Shown piece after piece: positions 45,081-55,211 of a stretch of 55,537 nt of DNA. This DNA is from Bacteroidota bacterium (GTDB lineage: Bacteria > Bacteroidota > Ignavibacteria > Ignavibacteriales > Ignavibacteriaceae). Made by a program: the position numbers and the translations under genes. Under the pieces are notes generated by a model. That model had not been told where the DNA came from. It saw only the letters and a list, made by a program, of their open reading frames with translations, and made no database searches. The stretch lies in NCBI GenBank assembly GCA_022708025.1, contig JAKIZM010000016.1, positions 1-55,537 of the forward strand. Direction: 5' to 3'. Each line of letters opens with the position of its first letter. The stretch's first letter is position 1.

Positions 45081-46634
45081 ATGGAAAATAAAATAAAAGA
45101 GTTGATGGCGCTTCGTCAGCAAGCTAAACTTGGCGGCGGCGAAAAGCGTATTGCATCACAACATAAAAAAGGCAAACTGACAGCTCGGGAAAGACTTGAA
45201 TTGCTGCTGGATGAAGGCAGCTTTGAAGAATTTGATATGTTCGTTTGTCACCGAAGTATTGACTTCGGACTAGATAAGGAATCATATCTTTCTGATGGCG
45301 TTGTTACCGGTTACGGAACAATTGATGGGAGATTAGTTTATGTCTTCTCTCAGGACTTCACCGTATTCGGCGGATCGCTATCTGAAATGTATGCACAAAA
45401 AATATGTAAGGTTATGGATAAAGCATTGAAAGTCGGTGCACCGGTTATCGGTATAAATGATAGTGGTGGCGCAAGAATTCAGGAAGGTGTTAAATCACTT
45501 GGCGGTTATGCAGATATTTTTCAGAGAAATATTTTAGCCTCTGGAGTAGTTCCACAGATATCTGCAATATTCGGACCTTGTGCCGGCGGAGCGGTTTATT
45601 CTCCTGCTTTAACAGACTTTATTATAATGTCTAATAAAACAAGCTACATGTTTGTAACCGGTCCAAAGGTAGTAAAAACTGTAACAGGTGAAACAGTAAC
45701 CGAAGAAGAGCTTGGCGGTGCAATGGTTCACGGTGCAAAATCAGGTGTTACACATTTTGTTGCTGATACTGAAGAAGAAGGAATACAATTAATCAGAAAG
45801 CTATTAAGTTATTTACCTCAAAATAATCTTGAAGATCCTCCGATTCTTCCTTGTGATGATCCAATTGACAGGCTTGAGGATGTTCTTAACTCAATTATTC
45901 CGGAACAAACAAATAAACCTTATGATGTTAAAGATGTAATTCACGGAGTTGTTGATCATCATGAGTTTTTGGAAATCCAAAGACATTATGCTCCGAACAT
46001 AGTAATAGGATTCGCAAGATTTAATGGAATGCCTGTTGGTATTGTTGCCAATCAACCAAACTATCTTGCCGGAGTTCTTGATATTAATTCTTCGCGTAAA
46101 GCTGCAAGGTTTGTAAGATTTTGTGATGCATTTAATGTACCAATAGTTACGTTTGTGGATGTTCCAGGATTCTTACCAGGTACAACACAAGAGTACGGCG
46201 GAATAATAATTCACGGTGCAAAATTATTATTTGCTTTCGGTGAAGCTACAGTTCCGAAAGTAACTATCATTTTACGTAAAGCTTATGGCGGTGCTTATGA
46301 TGTTATGAGTTCAAAGCATTTAAGAGGTGATATAAATTATGCCTGGCCAGGAGCTGAAATTGCTGTTATGGGACCAAGAGGCGCTATCGAAGTTCTTCAT
46401 CAAAAAGAACTGCAATTGATTACAAATCCCGAAGAAAGAATTCAATTTGTTAAGGAGCGTGAAGAAAATTACAGAAAGAAATTTGCTACTCCTTATGTTG
46501 CAGCAAAATATGGATACATTGATGATGTAATCGAGCCAAGAAATACAAGATTCAGAGTTATCAGGGCATTGCAATCACTTGCTACAAAGAAGGATACCAA
46601 TCCTCCTAAGAAACATTCTAATCTTCCATTGTAG
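45081..46634 (+). CDS. mmdA: Methylmalonyl-CoA decarboxylase alpha / carboxyltransferase subunit
   Basis: 517-residue carboxyl-transferase of the PccB/MmdA/AccA-D family. It shows GGARIQEGV (about 132-140), the acyl-CoA/oxyanion segments [11 protein letters not shown] (about 167-177) and the second one [14 protein letters not shown] (about 403-416). Together with the gamma, biotin and beta genes that follow, it should move the carboxyl group from methylmalonyl-CoA to biotin. A lone PccB could look alike, but the OadB and OadG neighbours favour the Na+ pump. Confidence 0.93.
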   Translation: MENKIKELMALRQQAKLGGGEKRIASQHKKGKLTARERLELLLDEGSFEEFDMFVCHRSIDFGLDKESYLSDGVVTGYGTIDGRLVYVFSQDFTVFGGSLSEMYAQKICKVMDKALKVGAPVIGINDSGGARIQEGVKSLGGYADIFQRNILASGVVPQISAIFGPCAGGAVYSPALTDFIIMSNKTSYMFVTGPKVVKTVTGETVTEEELGGAMVHGAKSGVTHFVADTEEEGIQLIRKLLSYLPQNNLEDPPILPCDDPIDRLEDVLNSIIPEQTNKPYDVKDVIHGVVDHHEFLEIQRHYAPNIVIGFARFNGMPVGIVANQPNYLAGVLDINSSRKAARFVRFCDAFNVPIVTFVDVPGFLPGTTQEYGGIIIHGAKLLFAFGEATVPKVTIILRKAYGGAYDVMSSKHLRGDINYAWPGAEIAVMGPRGAIEVLHQKELQLITNPEERIQFVKEREENYRKKFATPYVAAKYGYIDDVIEPRNTRFRVIRALQSLATKKDTNPPKKHSNLPL

Positions 46635-46646
46635 AAAGGAGTTAAA

Positions 46647-47057
46647 ATGTTTTTAGGATTATTACAACAAACAGCAGCAGATACCTCAGCAGCAATTATT
46701 CACAAAAACTCAGTCAAGTTTTTAGAATTAGATCCCTGGGGTATTGGAATGGCAGTAATAGGTTATTTAGTAGTCTTTGCGGCGTTATTATTTCTATATC
46801 TGATCTTTGCCAATTTAACCAAAGCTCTTAATCTTAATATAAAAAGGTTATTAAGAAGAGAAGGTAAAGCCGAAGAAATAAAAGAAGATCAAAGCATTTC
46901 AGGTGAAGTTAATGCTGCAATAGCAATGGCAATTCATCTTTATTATTCAGAAATGCATGATAAAGAAGATACTGTTTTAACCATAAGTAAAGTATCAAGA
47001 ACTTACTCTCCGTGGAGCTCAAAGATCTACGGACTTAGACAACATCCCAGATTTTAG
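46647..47057 (+). CDS. OadG-like gamma subunit of the Na+-pumping decarboxylase
   Basis: 136 residues with one membrane segment (about 35-56) and a charged cytoplasmic tail, matching small OadG-type subunits that assemble the alpha and beta chains. A strong AAAGGAG site lies seven bases before the ATG. The C-terminal SPWSSKIYGLRQHPRF is not a recognised domain. Position between mmdA and the biotin protein fits this role. Confidence 0.8.
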   Translation: MFLGLLQQTAADTSAAIIHKNSVKFLELDPWGIGMAVIGYLVVFAALLFLYLIFANLTKALNLNIKRLLRREGKAEEIKEDQSISGEVNAAIAMAIHLYYSEMHDKEDTVLTISKVSRTYSPWSSKIYGLRQHPRF

Positions 47058-47069
47058 AGGATAAAAATT

Positions 47070-47513
47070 ATGAAAAAATTTAAGTTTACTATTCAGGGCA
47101 ACAAATACGATGTAAATATTGTAAATGTTGAAGATAACATTGCAGAAATTGAAGTAAACGGTGCAACCTATAAAGTTGAATTAGATAAAGTAATATCACA
47201 AAGTAAAACACCAAAGCTTATCCGATCGGTAGCTGTACCTTCAACTGATATTGCACCATCACAGCAAAAGACAAGCGCCCCAACATCACCAAAAGGCGCA
47301 GGATTTGTTAAATCACCATTACCCGGTGTGATACTCAATATTCACGTTAAAGAAGGTGATCAGATTAAGGTTGGAGCAAAACTAATAACGCTTGAAGCAA
47401 TGAAAATGGAAAATAATATAAATGCTGATAAAGATGGTGTTATAAAAGCGATTAGGGTTAAAGTTGGTGACTCTGTTCTTGAAGGCGATGTACTTGTAGA
47501 AATCGGAGAATAA
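47070..47513 (+). CDS. mmdC: Biotin carboxyl carrier subunit
   Basis: 147 residues. The C-terminal biotinyl domain (about 77-147) has the biotin lysine in EAMKMENN and the half-motifs [22 protein letters not shown] Ser/Pro/Thr linker precedes it, and the N-terminal 60 residues are beta-rich as in decarboxylase carriers. It is 12 bases after the gamma subunit and 2 before the beta subunit. Confidence 0.94.
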   Translation: MKKFKFTIQGNKYDVNIVNVEDNIAEIEVNGATYKVELDKVISQSKTPKLIRSVAVPSTDIAPSQQKTSAPTSPKGAGFVKSPLPGVILNIHVKEGDQIKVGAKLITLEAMKMENNINADKDGVIKAIRVKVGDSVLEGDVLVEIGE

Positions 47514-47515
47514 TT

Positions 47516-48679
47516 ATGGGAAACTTATTCGATTTTATGGCGCACGGTTTCGAGCAATTCTTCCAATATACTGCGTTTCCTCATTTTACAATTGGTCATA
47601 TTGTTATGATTATAGTTGCACTGGCTTTCATTAATCTGGCTATAACTAAAGAATATGAACCATTATTACTTATTCCTATAGGTTTCGGAATTCTGATTGG
47701 TAATATTCCATTTTTACAGGATGCTAATTTACAGATAGGTGTTTATGAGCCCGGTAGCGTAATGAACTATCTTTATTTCGGTGTTATCAAAGGTATTTAT
47801 CCGCCGTTGATTTTTTTAGGTATCGGTGCAATGACTGATTTTTCTACCCTGCTTTCAAATCCGAAACTTCTTTTACTTGGAGCTGCAGCACAGCTCGGTA
47901 TTTTTGGTGCTTACATCATTGCGCTATCATTAGGTTATTTACCAGAACAAGCTGCTGCAATTGGAATTATCGGTGGTGCTGATGGACCTACTGCAATATT
48001 CCTTGCTTCCAAACTTGCACCTGATCTGGTAGGTGCAATAGCTGTTTCAGCTTATTCTTATATGGCTCTTGTTCCGGTTATTCAACCACCGATTATGAGA
48101 TTGCTGACAACAGATAAGGAACGTGTTATCAGGATGAAACCTCCTCGCTCTGTTTCGAAATTAGAAAAAATATTATTCCCGATAGTTGGTTTGATCTTAA
48201 CAACCTTAATCAGCCCGAGTGCAATGCCTTTATTGGGTATGCTGTTTTTCGGAAATCTGTTAAAAGAAAGCGGCGTTACTAAGAGATTAGCTGATACTGC
48301 AAAAGGAGCAATGATAGATATTGTAACAATATTAATCGGACTTACAGTCGGCGCATCAACACAAGCTACTACATTTTTAACAGCAAAGTCAGTGGGAATA
48401 TTTGCTCTTGGTGCGGTTTCATTTATGATTGCAACTTGCGGTGGTGTGATATTCGCAAAGGTTATGAATCTTTTCTTAAAAGAAGGAAATAAAATAAATC
48501 CATTAATTGGTAATGCCGGTGTTTCTGCTGTACCTGATAGTGCACGTGTTTCTCAGGTAGTTGGTTTGGAATACGATAAAACGAACCATTTATTAATGCA
48601 TGCCATGGCACCTAATGTAGCAGGAGTAATTGGTAGTGCTGTTGTGGCGGGTATATTACTTAGTTTCTTTATGGGATGA
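47516..48679 (+). CDS. mmdB: Na+-pumping decarboxylase beta subunit
   Basis: 387-residue integral membrane protein of the OadB/MmdB/GcdB family that decarboxylates carboxy-biotin and moves Na+ across the membrane. It has the signature [17 protein letters not shown] (about 153-169) with the conserved aspartate in the membrane, [13 protein letters not shown] and a C-terminal [15 protein letters not shown] segment. It closes the operon and is followed by a terminator. Confidence 0.95.
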   Translation: MGNLFDFMAHGFEQFFQYTAFPHFTIGHIVMIIVALAFINLAITKEYEPLLLIPIGFGILIGNIPFLQDANLQIGVYEPGSVMNYLYFGVIKGIYPPLIFLGIGAMTDFSTLLSNPKLLLLGAAAQLGIFGAYIIALSLGYLPEQAAAIGIIGGADGPTAIFLASKLAPDLVGAIAVSAYSYMALVPVIQPPIMRLLTTDKERVIRMKPPRSVSKLEKILFPIVGLILTTLISPSAMPLLGMLFFGNLLKESGVTKRLADTAKGAMIDIVTILIGLTVGASTQATTFLTAKSVGIFALGAVSFMIATCGGVIFAKVMNLFLKEGNKINPLIGNAGVSAVPDSARVSQVVGLEYDKTNHLLMHAMAPNVAGVIGSAVVAGILLSFFMG

Positions 48680-48730
48680 TTTAATAAACCAAAATTGAGA
48701 AGAGTCCCAACCAATATTTTAATATTAAAA

Positions 48731-48763
48731 ACAAACCCAATTTCTTTTTGAAATTGGGTTTGT
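48731..48763. terminator. Bidirectional terminator
   Basis: A 14-bp perfect stem (acaaacccaatttc paired with gaaattgggtttgt) closes a 5-base loop between the convergent mmdB and aminotransferase genes. T-rich tracts follow on the minus strand (TTTTAATATT); the plus-strand side is weaker. Confidence 0.8.
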
Positions 48764-48807
48764 AATTTCTAGAGTGATTTTAATTATAAACAATTTCCTC
48801 TAATCCC

Positions 48808-50145
48808 CTATCCCCTTTTATTTTTATGATCTTCATTAAACTTCTTTAATCTGTATTCCAGATCTTTAAACTGATCTCTTCTAACCAGAGAAACACAAGC
48901 TCTGATTCCTTCGAGTCTTTCACTTCCGGTTATAGCTAAAGAGATTGCACTGATTCCATAATACAAAAGTTCGTTTAATAATTCTTCTCCGGTAAAGCCG
49001 GGATATGAAAAAGTAAAATAAAATCCATCGGCAATTGGTTCATCTTCATCTTTATCATATACAATATTGAAACCATTGTCAGTAAAGAGTTTTTTCATGA
49101 TATGTGCTTTTTCACCATATTCTTTTACTTCTTCAACAAAGTTTAATTTGCCATCATTTGCAGCTTTGAATATTGCAGCAAGTGCATATTGAGTTGAGTG
49201 AGTAATACCGGCGCTTAAAGCATAAATAGTTCCGAATATAATTGAATGACCAAATAAATCCCTGGCATAATATTTTTTTAATTCCGGATAGCTGCGGTTA
49301 AAAAGTTCATCCGAAATAATAAGCATACCTATGCGCTGCCCTGCATAACTGAAAACTTTTGAACTGGATATAGTCAGTATATAATTATTGGTATACTTTG
49401 CAACTGTCGGTTGATAAGGCGGTTCCCCGGGTTTAGATAAATCTCTCCTGAAATCCATTGCAAAGTAAGCTAAGTCTTCTATGGCAATCACATCATATTT
49501 GGTACATAACTCACCTATTATTTGTAACTCAGTTTCAGTAAAACAAATCCAGGATGGATTATTTGGATTAGAATATAATAAGCAGGAAATATTTCCTTTG
49601 CTTAAAACAGATTCGAGTTTGTCCTTTAACTTAGTTCCCCTGTAATTATAAACATCAAAAGAAACCATCTTCTGATTGAGCACTTTCAATTGCTGACGAT
49701 GTACCGGAAAACCAGGATCAATTAATAATGTAGTATCTTTTTCAGCATTACATCTGTTTAAAGTCATAAAAGCTGCTAAACTTCCCATCATTGATCCGCA
49801 AGTTGGAATGCACCCTTCGGGACTAACTTCTATATCCATAAATAACTTTACAAATCTTGATGTCTCAGTTTTAAGCTGCGGGATTCCGAAGATATCAGGA
49901 TAGATGGCAGCAATACCGGTTTTTAAAGCTTCAATTTCAGCTTCAATACCGATTCTGGTTGGAGGCAGACCGGGTACTCCCATTTCCATTCTGACAAATC
50001 TTTCCCCTGTGGCTTTTTCAATATCATCAATAAGTTTTTTTATTTCACGGATTGATGCTCTGCCGGGGCTTTCTAATTTACTATCTTTAATTTTCTGAGT
50101 TACCATTTGAAAATCAATCGGAGTGTTTCTTGTAGTAGTGTTCAT
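48808..50145 (-). CDS. PLP-dependent aminotransferase (class I/II)
   Basis: 445 residues of fold-type I. The NPNNPSW cofactor region (about 214-220), the aspartate/tyrosine pair (AIEDLAYFA) and the Schiff-base lysine in SSSKVFSYAGQRIG (about 272-285) are present. The substrate cannot be read; related proteins act on aspartate or tyrosine. It stands alone and points away from the sugar genes across a 297-base gap. Confidence 0.85.
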   Translation of the reverse strand: MNTTTRNTPIDFQMVTQKIKDSKLESPGRASIREIKKLIDDIEKATGERFVRMEMGVPGLPPTRIGIEAEIEALKTGIAAIYPDIFGIPQLKTETSRFVKLFMDIEVSPEGCIPTCGSMMGSLAAFMTLNRCNAEKDTTLLIDPGFPVHRQQLKVLNQKMVSFDVYNYRGTKLKDKLESVLSKGNISCLLYSNPNNPSWICFTETELQIIGELCTKYDVIAIEDLAYFAMDFRRDLSKPGEPPYQPTVAKYTNNYILTISSSKVFSYAGQRIGMLIISDELFNRSYPELKKYYARDLFGHSIIFGTIYALSAGITHSTQYALAAIFKAANDGKLNFVEEVKEYGEKAHIMKKLFTDNGFNIVYDKDEDEPIADGFYFTFSYPGFTGEELLNELLYYGISAISLAITGSERLEGIRACVSLVRRDQFKDLEYRLKKFNEDHKNKRG

Positions 50146-50233
50146 TTCATACCTGATTAAAAATTGTATAAAATTGTTTATCCAAAAATAACTATGCTGT
50201 GATGGTATAACAAATAATAAAGGAGAATATAAA

Positions 50234-50269
50234 ATGATTGCAGATAAGTTTAACTCAATAGAAAAATAA
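50234..50269 (+). CDS. Possible 11-codon leader ORF
   Basis: ATG at 50234 with an excellent TAAAGGAG site nine bases upstream encodes MIADKFNSIEK then stops. It lies in the divergent gap before the sugar operon. It could be a leader peptide or the remains of a gene; the only support is the ribosome site. Confidence 0.3.
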   Translation: MIADKFNSIEK

Positions 50270-50442
50270 AAAATTCATTATGAGTCTTCATCAATTAAAA
50301 AATGTCTTTATTTTTTTACTAAATTTGGAACGATCTAAATTTGAAAATAAAAAATTAATGTAATGACCGGATAAATTAATAAATATTAAGGAATGGTCAT
50401 TACAAAAACTAATCGATTAAATAAGCAACAAAAAAGGATTAT

Positions 50443-51786
50443 ATGAACAACCATCTATTAAAAAAAATTGAAAGTAAATCTGCAGTTATAGGTGTTATTG
50501 GTCTTGGTTATGTTGGATTACCTTTAGCTCTGGAATATGCATTAAAGGGCTTTAAGACGATAGGCTTTGATACTGATGAAAAAAAGATACCAATACTTAA
50601 TTCCGGTAAAAGCTATATTAAACACATTAAAAAGGAGAAAATTCAAAAAGCAGTAAAGAACAAAAAATTTTTTGCAACTGATGACTTTTCAAGATTAACT
50701 GAAACAGATGTTATTATTATTTGTGTACCTACTCCCCTAAATGATCACCGCGAACCGGATATGACTTACATAGTAAACTCAGGCAATGTTATTTCACAGT
50801 ATATGAAAAAGGGGCAATTCATATCATTGGAGTCTTCAACTTATCCCGGTACCACTGAAGAAATCCTTTTACCAATGTTTGAAAATGCTCCGCTTACACA
50901 ACAGATCAGTAATAAAAAATTCATTGTTGGGAAAGATTTTTATTTGGCATTTTCACCTGAAAGAGAAGATCCCAATAATCCAAAATATTCTACTGCAACA
51001 ATACCAAAAGTTGTTGGTGGAGTTACACAAAATTGTTTAAAAATAGCATTGGCTCTGTATAATCAGGTAATCGTAAACACTGTTCCTGTTTCATCACCGC
51101 GCGCTGCTGAAGCAACCAAGCTATTGGAAAATATTTATCGGTCTATCAACATTGCACTTGTTAATGAACTTAAAATGGTTTTTGACAGAATGAACATTGA
51201 TATCTGGGAAGTAATAAACGCTGCCAGTACAAAACCATTTGGTTTTCAACCTTTCTATCCGGGACCAGGTTTGGGCGGGCATTGCATACCGATTGATCCA
51301 TTTTATCTAACCTGGAAAGCCAGAGAGTATGAGATCAGTACTAAGTTTATAGAACTTGCCGGTGAAATAAATACATTTATGCCTTATTATGTAGTTGATA
51401 AAGCTTCTGAAATATTAAATAAATTCAGAAAGTCGCTTAACGGAGCAAAAATATTAATACTTGGGGTCTCTTATAAAAAAGATGTTGATGATATGCGCGA
51501 ATCGCCTTCGCTTAAATTAATCGAGATATTAAAAGCTAAAGGTGCAACAGTTGATTACAATGATCCTTATGTACCTGAGCTTCCTGAAACAAGAAAATAT
51601 AATTTTGATCTTACTTCAGTTGAATTAACTAAAAACAATTTGTCAAAGTATGATTTGATCCTGTTAAGTACAGATCATACAAATTATAATTATAAATTTA
51701 TCAATTCAGCATCAAAGCTGATATTGGATACCCGGAATGCTTTTGAAAGAGCGGGGGTAAAATCTGAAAAAATATTCAAAGCTTAG
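50443..51786 (+). CDS. wbpA: UDP-N-acetylglucosamine/mannosamine 6-dehydrogenase
   Basis: NAD-dependent oxidation of a UDP-HexNAc to the uronic acid. 447 residues: Rossmann start GVIGLGYVGLPLA (about 17-29), central domain with the catalytic lysine in RAAEATKLLEN, and the cysteine in GPGLGGHCIPIDP (about 275-287). It belongs to the WecC/WbpA class by length and motifs. With the next two genes it fits the WbpA-WbpB-WbpD route to a diacetamido-uronic acid. Confidence 0.9.
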   Translation: MNNHLLKKIESKSAVIGVIGLGYVGLPLALEYALKGFKTIGFDTDEKKIPILNSGKSYIKHIKKEKIQKAVKNKKFFATDDFSRLTETDVIIICVPTPLNDHREPDMTYIVNSGNVISQYMKKGQFISLESSTYPGTTEEILLPMFENAPLTQQISNKKFIVGKDFYLAFSPEREDPNNPKYSTATIPKVVGGVTQNCLKIALALYNQVIVNTVPVSSPRAAEATKLLENIYRSINIALVNELKMVFDRMNIDIWEVINAASTKPFGFQPFYPGPGLGGHCIPIDPFYLTWKAREYEISTKFIELAGEINTFMPYYVVDKASEILNKFRKSLNGAKILILGVSYKKDVDDMRESPSLKLIEILKAKGATVDYNDPYVPELPETRKYNFDLTSVELTKNNLSKYDLILLSTDHTNYNYKFINSASKLILDTRNAFERAGVKSEKIFKA

Positions 51787-51843
51787 TTATACATTATATT
51801 ACTATTATTCTTAAATCAGATAAGAAAGAATTAAATTATTATT

Positions 51844-52809
51844 ATGAAAAATTTTGCACTGACCGGTATTGCCGGATATATTGCTCCGCGACATTTACAG
51901 GCAATAAAAGACACTGGTAACAGACTTGTTGCTGCTATGGATCCACACGATTCAGTTGGAATATTAGACAAGTATTTTCCGCAAACGAGTTTCTTTACAG
52001 AATTCGAAAGGTTTGACAGACACATAGAAAAATTGAGACGAACCAATTCTGACGAAATAGTAGATTACATCTCTATCTGTTCACCAAATAACCTGCACGA
52101 TGCCCATATCAGGCTTGCATTAAGAGTTGGTGCTGATGCAATTTGTGAAAAACCGCTTGTGTTAAATCCATGGAATCTGGATCAATTACAGGAAATCGAA
52201 AAAGAAACAGGCAAAAAAGTTTTTACAGTTTTACAGTTAAGAGTTCATCCTGCGTTAATGGCTATCAAGGAAAAACTTGAGAAACAAAAAGATATTTCTC
52301 CCCCTAACAGTAATAAAAAACATAATGTTGAGTTAACTTATATTACTTCCAGAGGCGTTTGGTATAATTTTTCCTGGAAAGGCAGAGAAGATATCTCAGG
52401 AGGTGTTGCAACTAATATTGGTATCCATTTCTTCGATCTTTTAATGTGGCTTTTTGGTAATGTCCAGAAAAATCTTCTCTTCTTAAGATCACCAAATAAA
52501 GCATCCGGATTCTTAGAATTACAAAATGCAAATGTTAAATGGTATCTATCTATTGATAAAAAAGATCTCCCACAGGAAGCAATACAAAAAAATCAATCAA
52601 CTCATCGCTCAATCACCATAGATGGTAATGAACTTGAGTTTACAGATGGCTTTACAGATTTGCATACCAGAGTTTATGAAAATATTTTGCAGGGAAAAGG
52701 TTTCGGGATCGAAACTGCCAGAGCATCAATAGAAACAACTTATGAGATCAGGCATCTTCCGATAATAAAAACAAAAGAGCTATTTCATCCAATGCTTTTA
52801 CAAGAATAA
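51844..52809 (+). CDS. wbpB: Gfo/Idh/MocA oxidoreductase (WbpB/WlbA-like)
   Basis: 321 residues. The Rossmann segment GIAGYIAPRHLQAIKD (about 8-23) lacks the usual GxGxxG but matches WbpB-type proteins; CEKPLVLNPWNL (about 100-111) is the conserved EKP motif. In the known pathway this enzyme oxidises the 3-position of UDP-GlcNAcA. It is 57 bases after wbpA. Confidence 0.87.
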   Translation: MKNFALTGIAGYIAPRHLQAIKDTGNRLVAAMDPHDSVGILDKYFPQTSFFTEFERFDRHIEKLRRTNSDEIVDYISICSPNNLHDAHIRLALRVGADAICEKPLVLNPWNLDQLQEIEKETGKKVFTVLQLRVHPALMAIKEKLEKQKDISPPNSNKKHNVELTYITSRGVWYNFSWKGREDISGGVATNIGIHFFDLLMWLFGNVQKNLLFLRSPNKASGFLELQNANVKWYLSIDKKDLPQEAIQKNQSTHRSITIDGNELEFTDGFTDLHTRVYENILQGKGFGIETARASIETTYEIRHLPIIKTKELFHPMLLQE

Positions 52810-52885
52810 ACAATACGATAAATATTTTTTTACTCACTTTAGTAAAACTAATCCTTATCTGCAAGGATAAATAAAGGATAAAATT

Positions 52886-53473
52886 ATGACTGAAAAATTA
52901 AATTATTATATAGATAAACACGCTGTTGTAGATGACAATGTTGAAATCGGAGAAGGCACAAAAATCTGGCATTTCTCACATATACAAAGCGGCAGTAAAA
53001 TCGGTAAAAAATGTGTATTGGGACAAAATGTTAATGTCGGGAATAATGTATCAATCGGGAATTACTGTAAGATTCAAAATAATGTTTCTATTTACGAAGG
53101 TGTAACACTGGAAGATTATGTTTTCTGCGGTCCTTCTATGGTATTCACAAACATACTTGATCCAAGATGTAAATATCCACAGGTTGGTGTAGAATTTTAT
53201 GTAAGGACCTTGGTTAAAGAAGGAGCTTCAATTGGTGCAAATGCTACAATTATTTGTGGGAATACACTTGGGAAGCATTGTATGATCGGAGCAGGTTCAG
53301 TTGTTACTAAAAATGTTCCTGATTATGCACTTGTTATTGGTAATCCCGGCAGAGTTGTTGGATGGGTTTCTGAGGCAGGCAAAAAATTAAAATTTGATGA
53401 TAACGGAAAAGCATATTGTGATAAATCTGGAAGAACTTATACACTGATAGATAATAAAGTAATTAGTGATTAA
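52886..53473 (+). CDS. wbpD: Left-handed beta-helix N-acetyltransferase (WbpD/WlbB-like)
   Basis: 195 residues with hexapeptide repeats from about 10 to 165 (for example VEIGEGTKIWHFSHIQ and VSIGNYCKIQNNVSIYEG) and the conserved MVFTNILDPRCKYP region. WbpD acetylates the 3-amine of the sugar after an aminotransferase step. No WbpE aminotransferase lies in the window, so the route is incomplete here; the aminotransferase at 48808-50145 does not look like the DegT type expected for it. Confidence 0.87.
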   Translation: MTEKLNYYIDKHAVVDDNVEIGEGTKIWHFSHIQSGSKIGKKCVLGQNVNVGNNVSIGNYCKIQNNVSIYEGVTLEDYVFCGPSMVFTNILDPRCKYPQVGVEFYVRTLVKEGASIGANATIICGNTLGKHCMIGAGSVVTKNVPDYALVIGNPGRVVGWVSEAGKKLKFDDNGKAYCDKSGRTYTLIDNKVISD

Positions 53474-53925
53474 ATGAACCATATATCTTATTAGATTAAA
53501 AGAAGTTAATAGTATTAGCGAACTGTAAATATAATGTCTGGATTTTATTTAATAAACCTAATATTAAACTAACCAGGTGTTTGTTTTTGCCCTCACCTAT
53601 TTAAAAATACTTTCCATTATATAGTAATTCATCATCTTATAATCTTCCAATAAAAATATAATCAATTCCACAGTTCAAATAGGAACTCAATACTGATACA
53701 AAGTAAAAACTTATTAAACGAATCAGTGCTTAAACATCAGAGCCAGGAACTTTTCATATTTATCAATTAACTAAAGTCGTTAGAAATCTTTATTTTTGTT
53801 TACAACTTATTAAATATTATAATAAAAATTACAGTTATTAAATTATATCGCTTAAAAATACGGACTATTTTCGGTCTGAAAATTGTTTAAGTTGTAATAT
53901 TAAATATCGATTCTGAAAAATATAA
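53474..53925. other. Intergenic region, no feature recognised
   Basis: 452 AT-rich bases between the acetyltransferase and the next gene, with stops in all frames. A short weak hairpin (aggtg ... cacct) near 53576-53605 may end the sugar operon. No RNA gene is seen. It should hold a promoter for the 53926 gene. Confidence 0.4.
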
Positions 53926-55092
53926 ATGAAAAATACCCTACTAATAATTATTGTATCGTTGATTCTGTTCTATCCTATGATTATTAAGGCACAGGAAGAA
54001 GAAGAGCAGATTTTGTATTATCAAATGGAACCGCTTGATGATAGTTTATTTATCCATATTCAAGAAGAACTATTTATTGATCCTCCTGATCCAAAAGCTG
54101 AAATAGTAGTGGACCTGAGAAGTGTTACTGATCAGACTATTTCAGTAAAAGGTAGTCTCTATCCTTTACTCGCATTAAAACCTGAGACTCGAGCAAGAAT
54201 AATAACTTATCCATTTAAACTTAATCTTGAAGAAACCATAAATTTCGGTAGTGTATTCACCAGAGTACTTGAAAAGTTACGTTTTAAAAATATTATAAAT
54301 CCACCCACAGTCTTTCAAATTTCTCCTACACTAGGTTATATAAATCCATATATACAAATAATGGGTGGTGAAAGATTTGGTATCCCATTGAAAAAAGATA
54401 TTGGTCTTTCAATAGGTTTTGGAACGCCCTATTCCGGCGCACTTGAAACAAATTATACTGAAGCAAGTTTTCATATTCTTGGTGCAAAAGCCGGAGTTTA
54501 TTTAAGTGTGGATGCAATGACGGAACTTAAAGGCTCTGAGAATCATAATAATCTTTTTGTAACTGACGGAATTCAAATGTCTTATACGATACCATTTGGT
54601 AACTTCTTTGAAATTGGATATTTAAGTTCATCCAGTGAATTTTCTGCTTCATTATTAAGAAAGTATCTTGAAAATACTGGAAATAAAAATAATATAGTAA
54701 GAAACCCTGATGGAACAATAAAATATCAGCCATACTTGTTACAAGGCGGATATGTAAACTGGGAATTCCGGTATCCGGTTAAAATATTGGGAGCATTGCG
54801 GAGCAAGTTTTATGCAGCAAGTTTCGTTGATGAATATCATATTGGTTTCACAGGCAGAGAACTTACATTAGCTGGAAGTGTCTTTGATCTGAGAATGGAT
54901 TATATGTTTAACAGCCCTATTAGAAACAATCAATTTGTAATGGATATTAGTGTACAGAAAATTTTTGATTATTGGGCATATAGTTCAATTGCAATCGGAC
55001 CAAGTTTTATTATTACCAGGTTAAGAGGCAGCGGTATCGGATTTTCATCTTTCTTTGTTAACGTGAGAATAAAGGTAGGCACTTCACTTTAG
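53926..55092 (+). CDS. Hypothetical outer-membrane beta-barrel protein
   Basis: 388 residues with a signal peptide (residues about 1-22, cut after IIKAQ) and an acidic early region (EEEEQILYY). The rest is a series of amphipathic strands with aromatic and glycine residues (for example GLSIGFGTPYSGAL). No known domain was recognised. It is alone on its strand before the repeat block. A role in surface polysaccharide export is possible from position but not shown. Confidence 0.6.
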   Translation: MKNTLLIIIVSLILFYPMIIKAQEEEEQILYYQMEPLDDSLFIHIQEELFIDPPDPKAEIVVDLRSVTDQTISVKGSLYPLLALKPETRARIITYPFKLNLEETINFGSVFTRVLEKLRFKNIINPPTVFQISPTLGYINPYIQIMGGERFGIPLKKDIGLSIGFGTPYSGALETNYTEASFHILGAKAGVYLSVDAMTELKGSENHNNLFVTDGIQMSYTIPFGNFFEIGYLSSSSEFSASLLRKYLENTGNKNNIVRNPDGTIKYQPYLLQGGYVNWEFRYPVKILGALRSKFYAASFVDEYHIGFTGRELTLAGSVFDLRMDYMFNSPIRNNQFVMDISVQKIFDYWAYSSIAIGPSFIITRLRGSGIGFSSFFVNVRIKVGTSL

Positions 55093-55094
55093 TT

Positions 55095-55211
55095 AAAATC
55101 TTTATCCGTGCAAATCCGTTTAATCTGTGTATGACGAAGTCATCTGTTTTACAAGAAGTCAGGAGACAGGAGTTAGAAGTCAGAATGGGAAATCGGAAGT
55201 AGGAAGTTGGC
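55095..55211. repeat. 117-bp direct repeat, copy 1
   Basis: An exact copy of 55421-55537. It begins aaaatctttatccgtgcaaa, contains a palindrome atgacgaagtcat, and ends inside the heptad array. It starts two bases after the stop of the outer-membrane protein gene. Confidence 0.95.

Noticed and set aside
48808..50145. The missing WbpE aminotransferase
   Set aside because: Motifs and length fit class I/II enzymes, not the DegT/DnrJ class to which WbpE belongs, and it is transcribed the other way.
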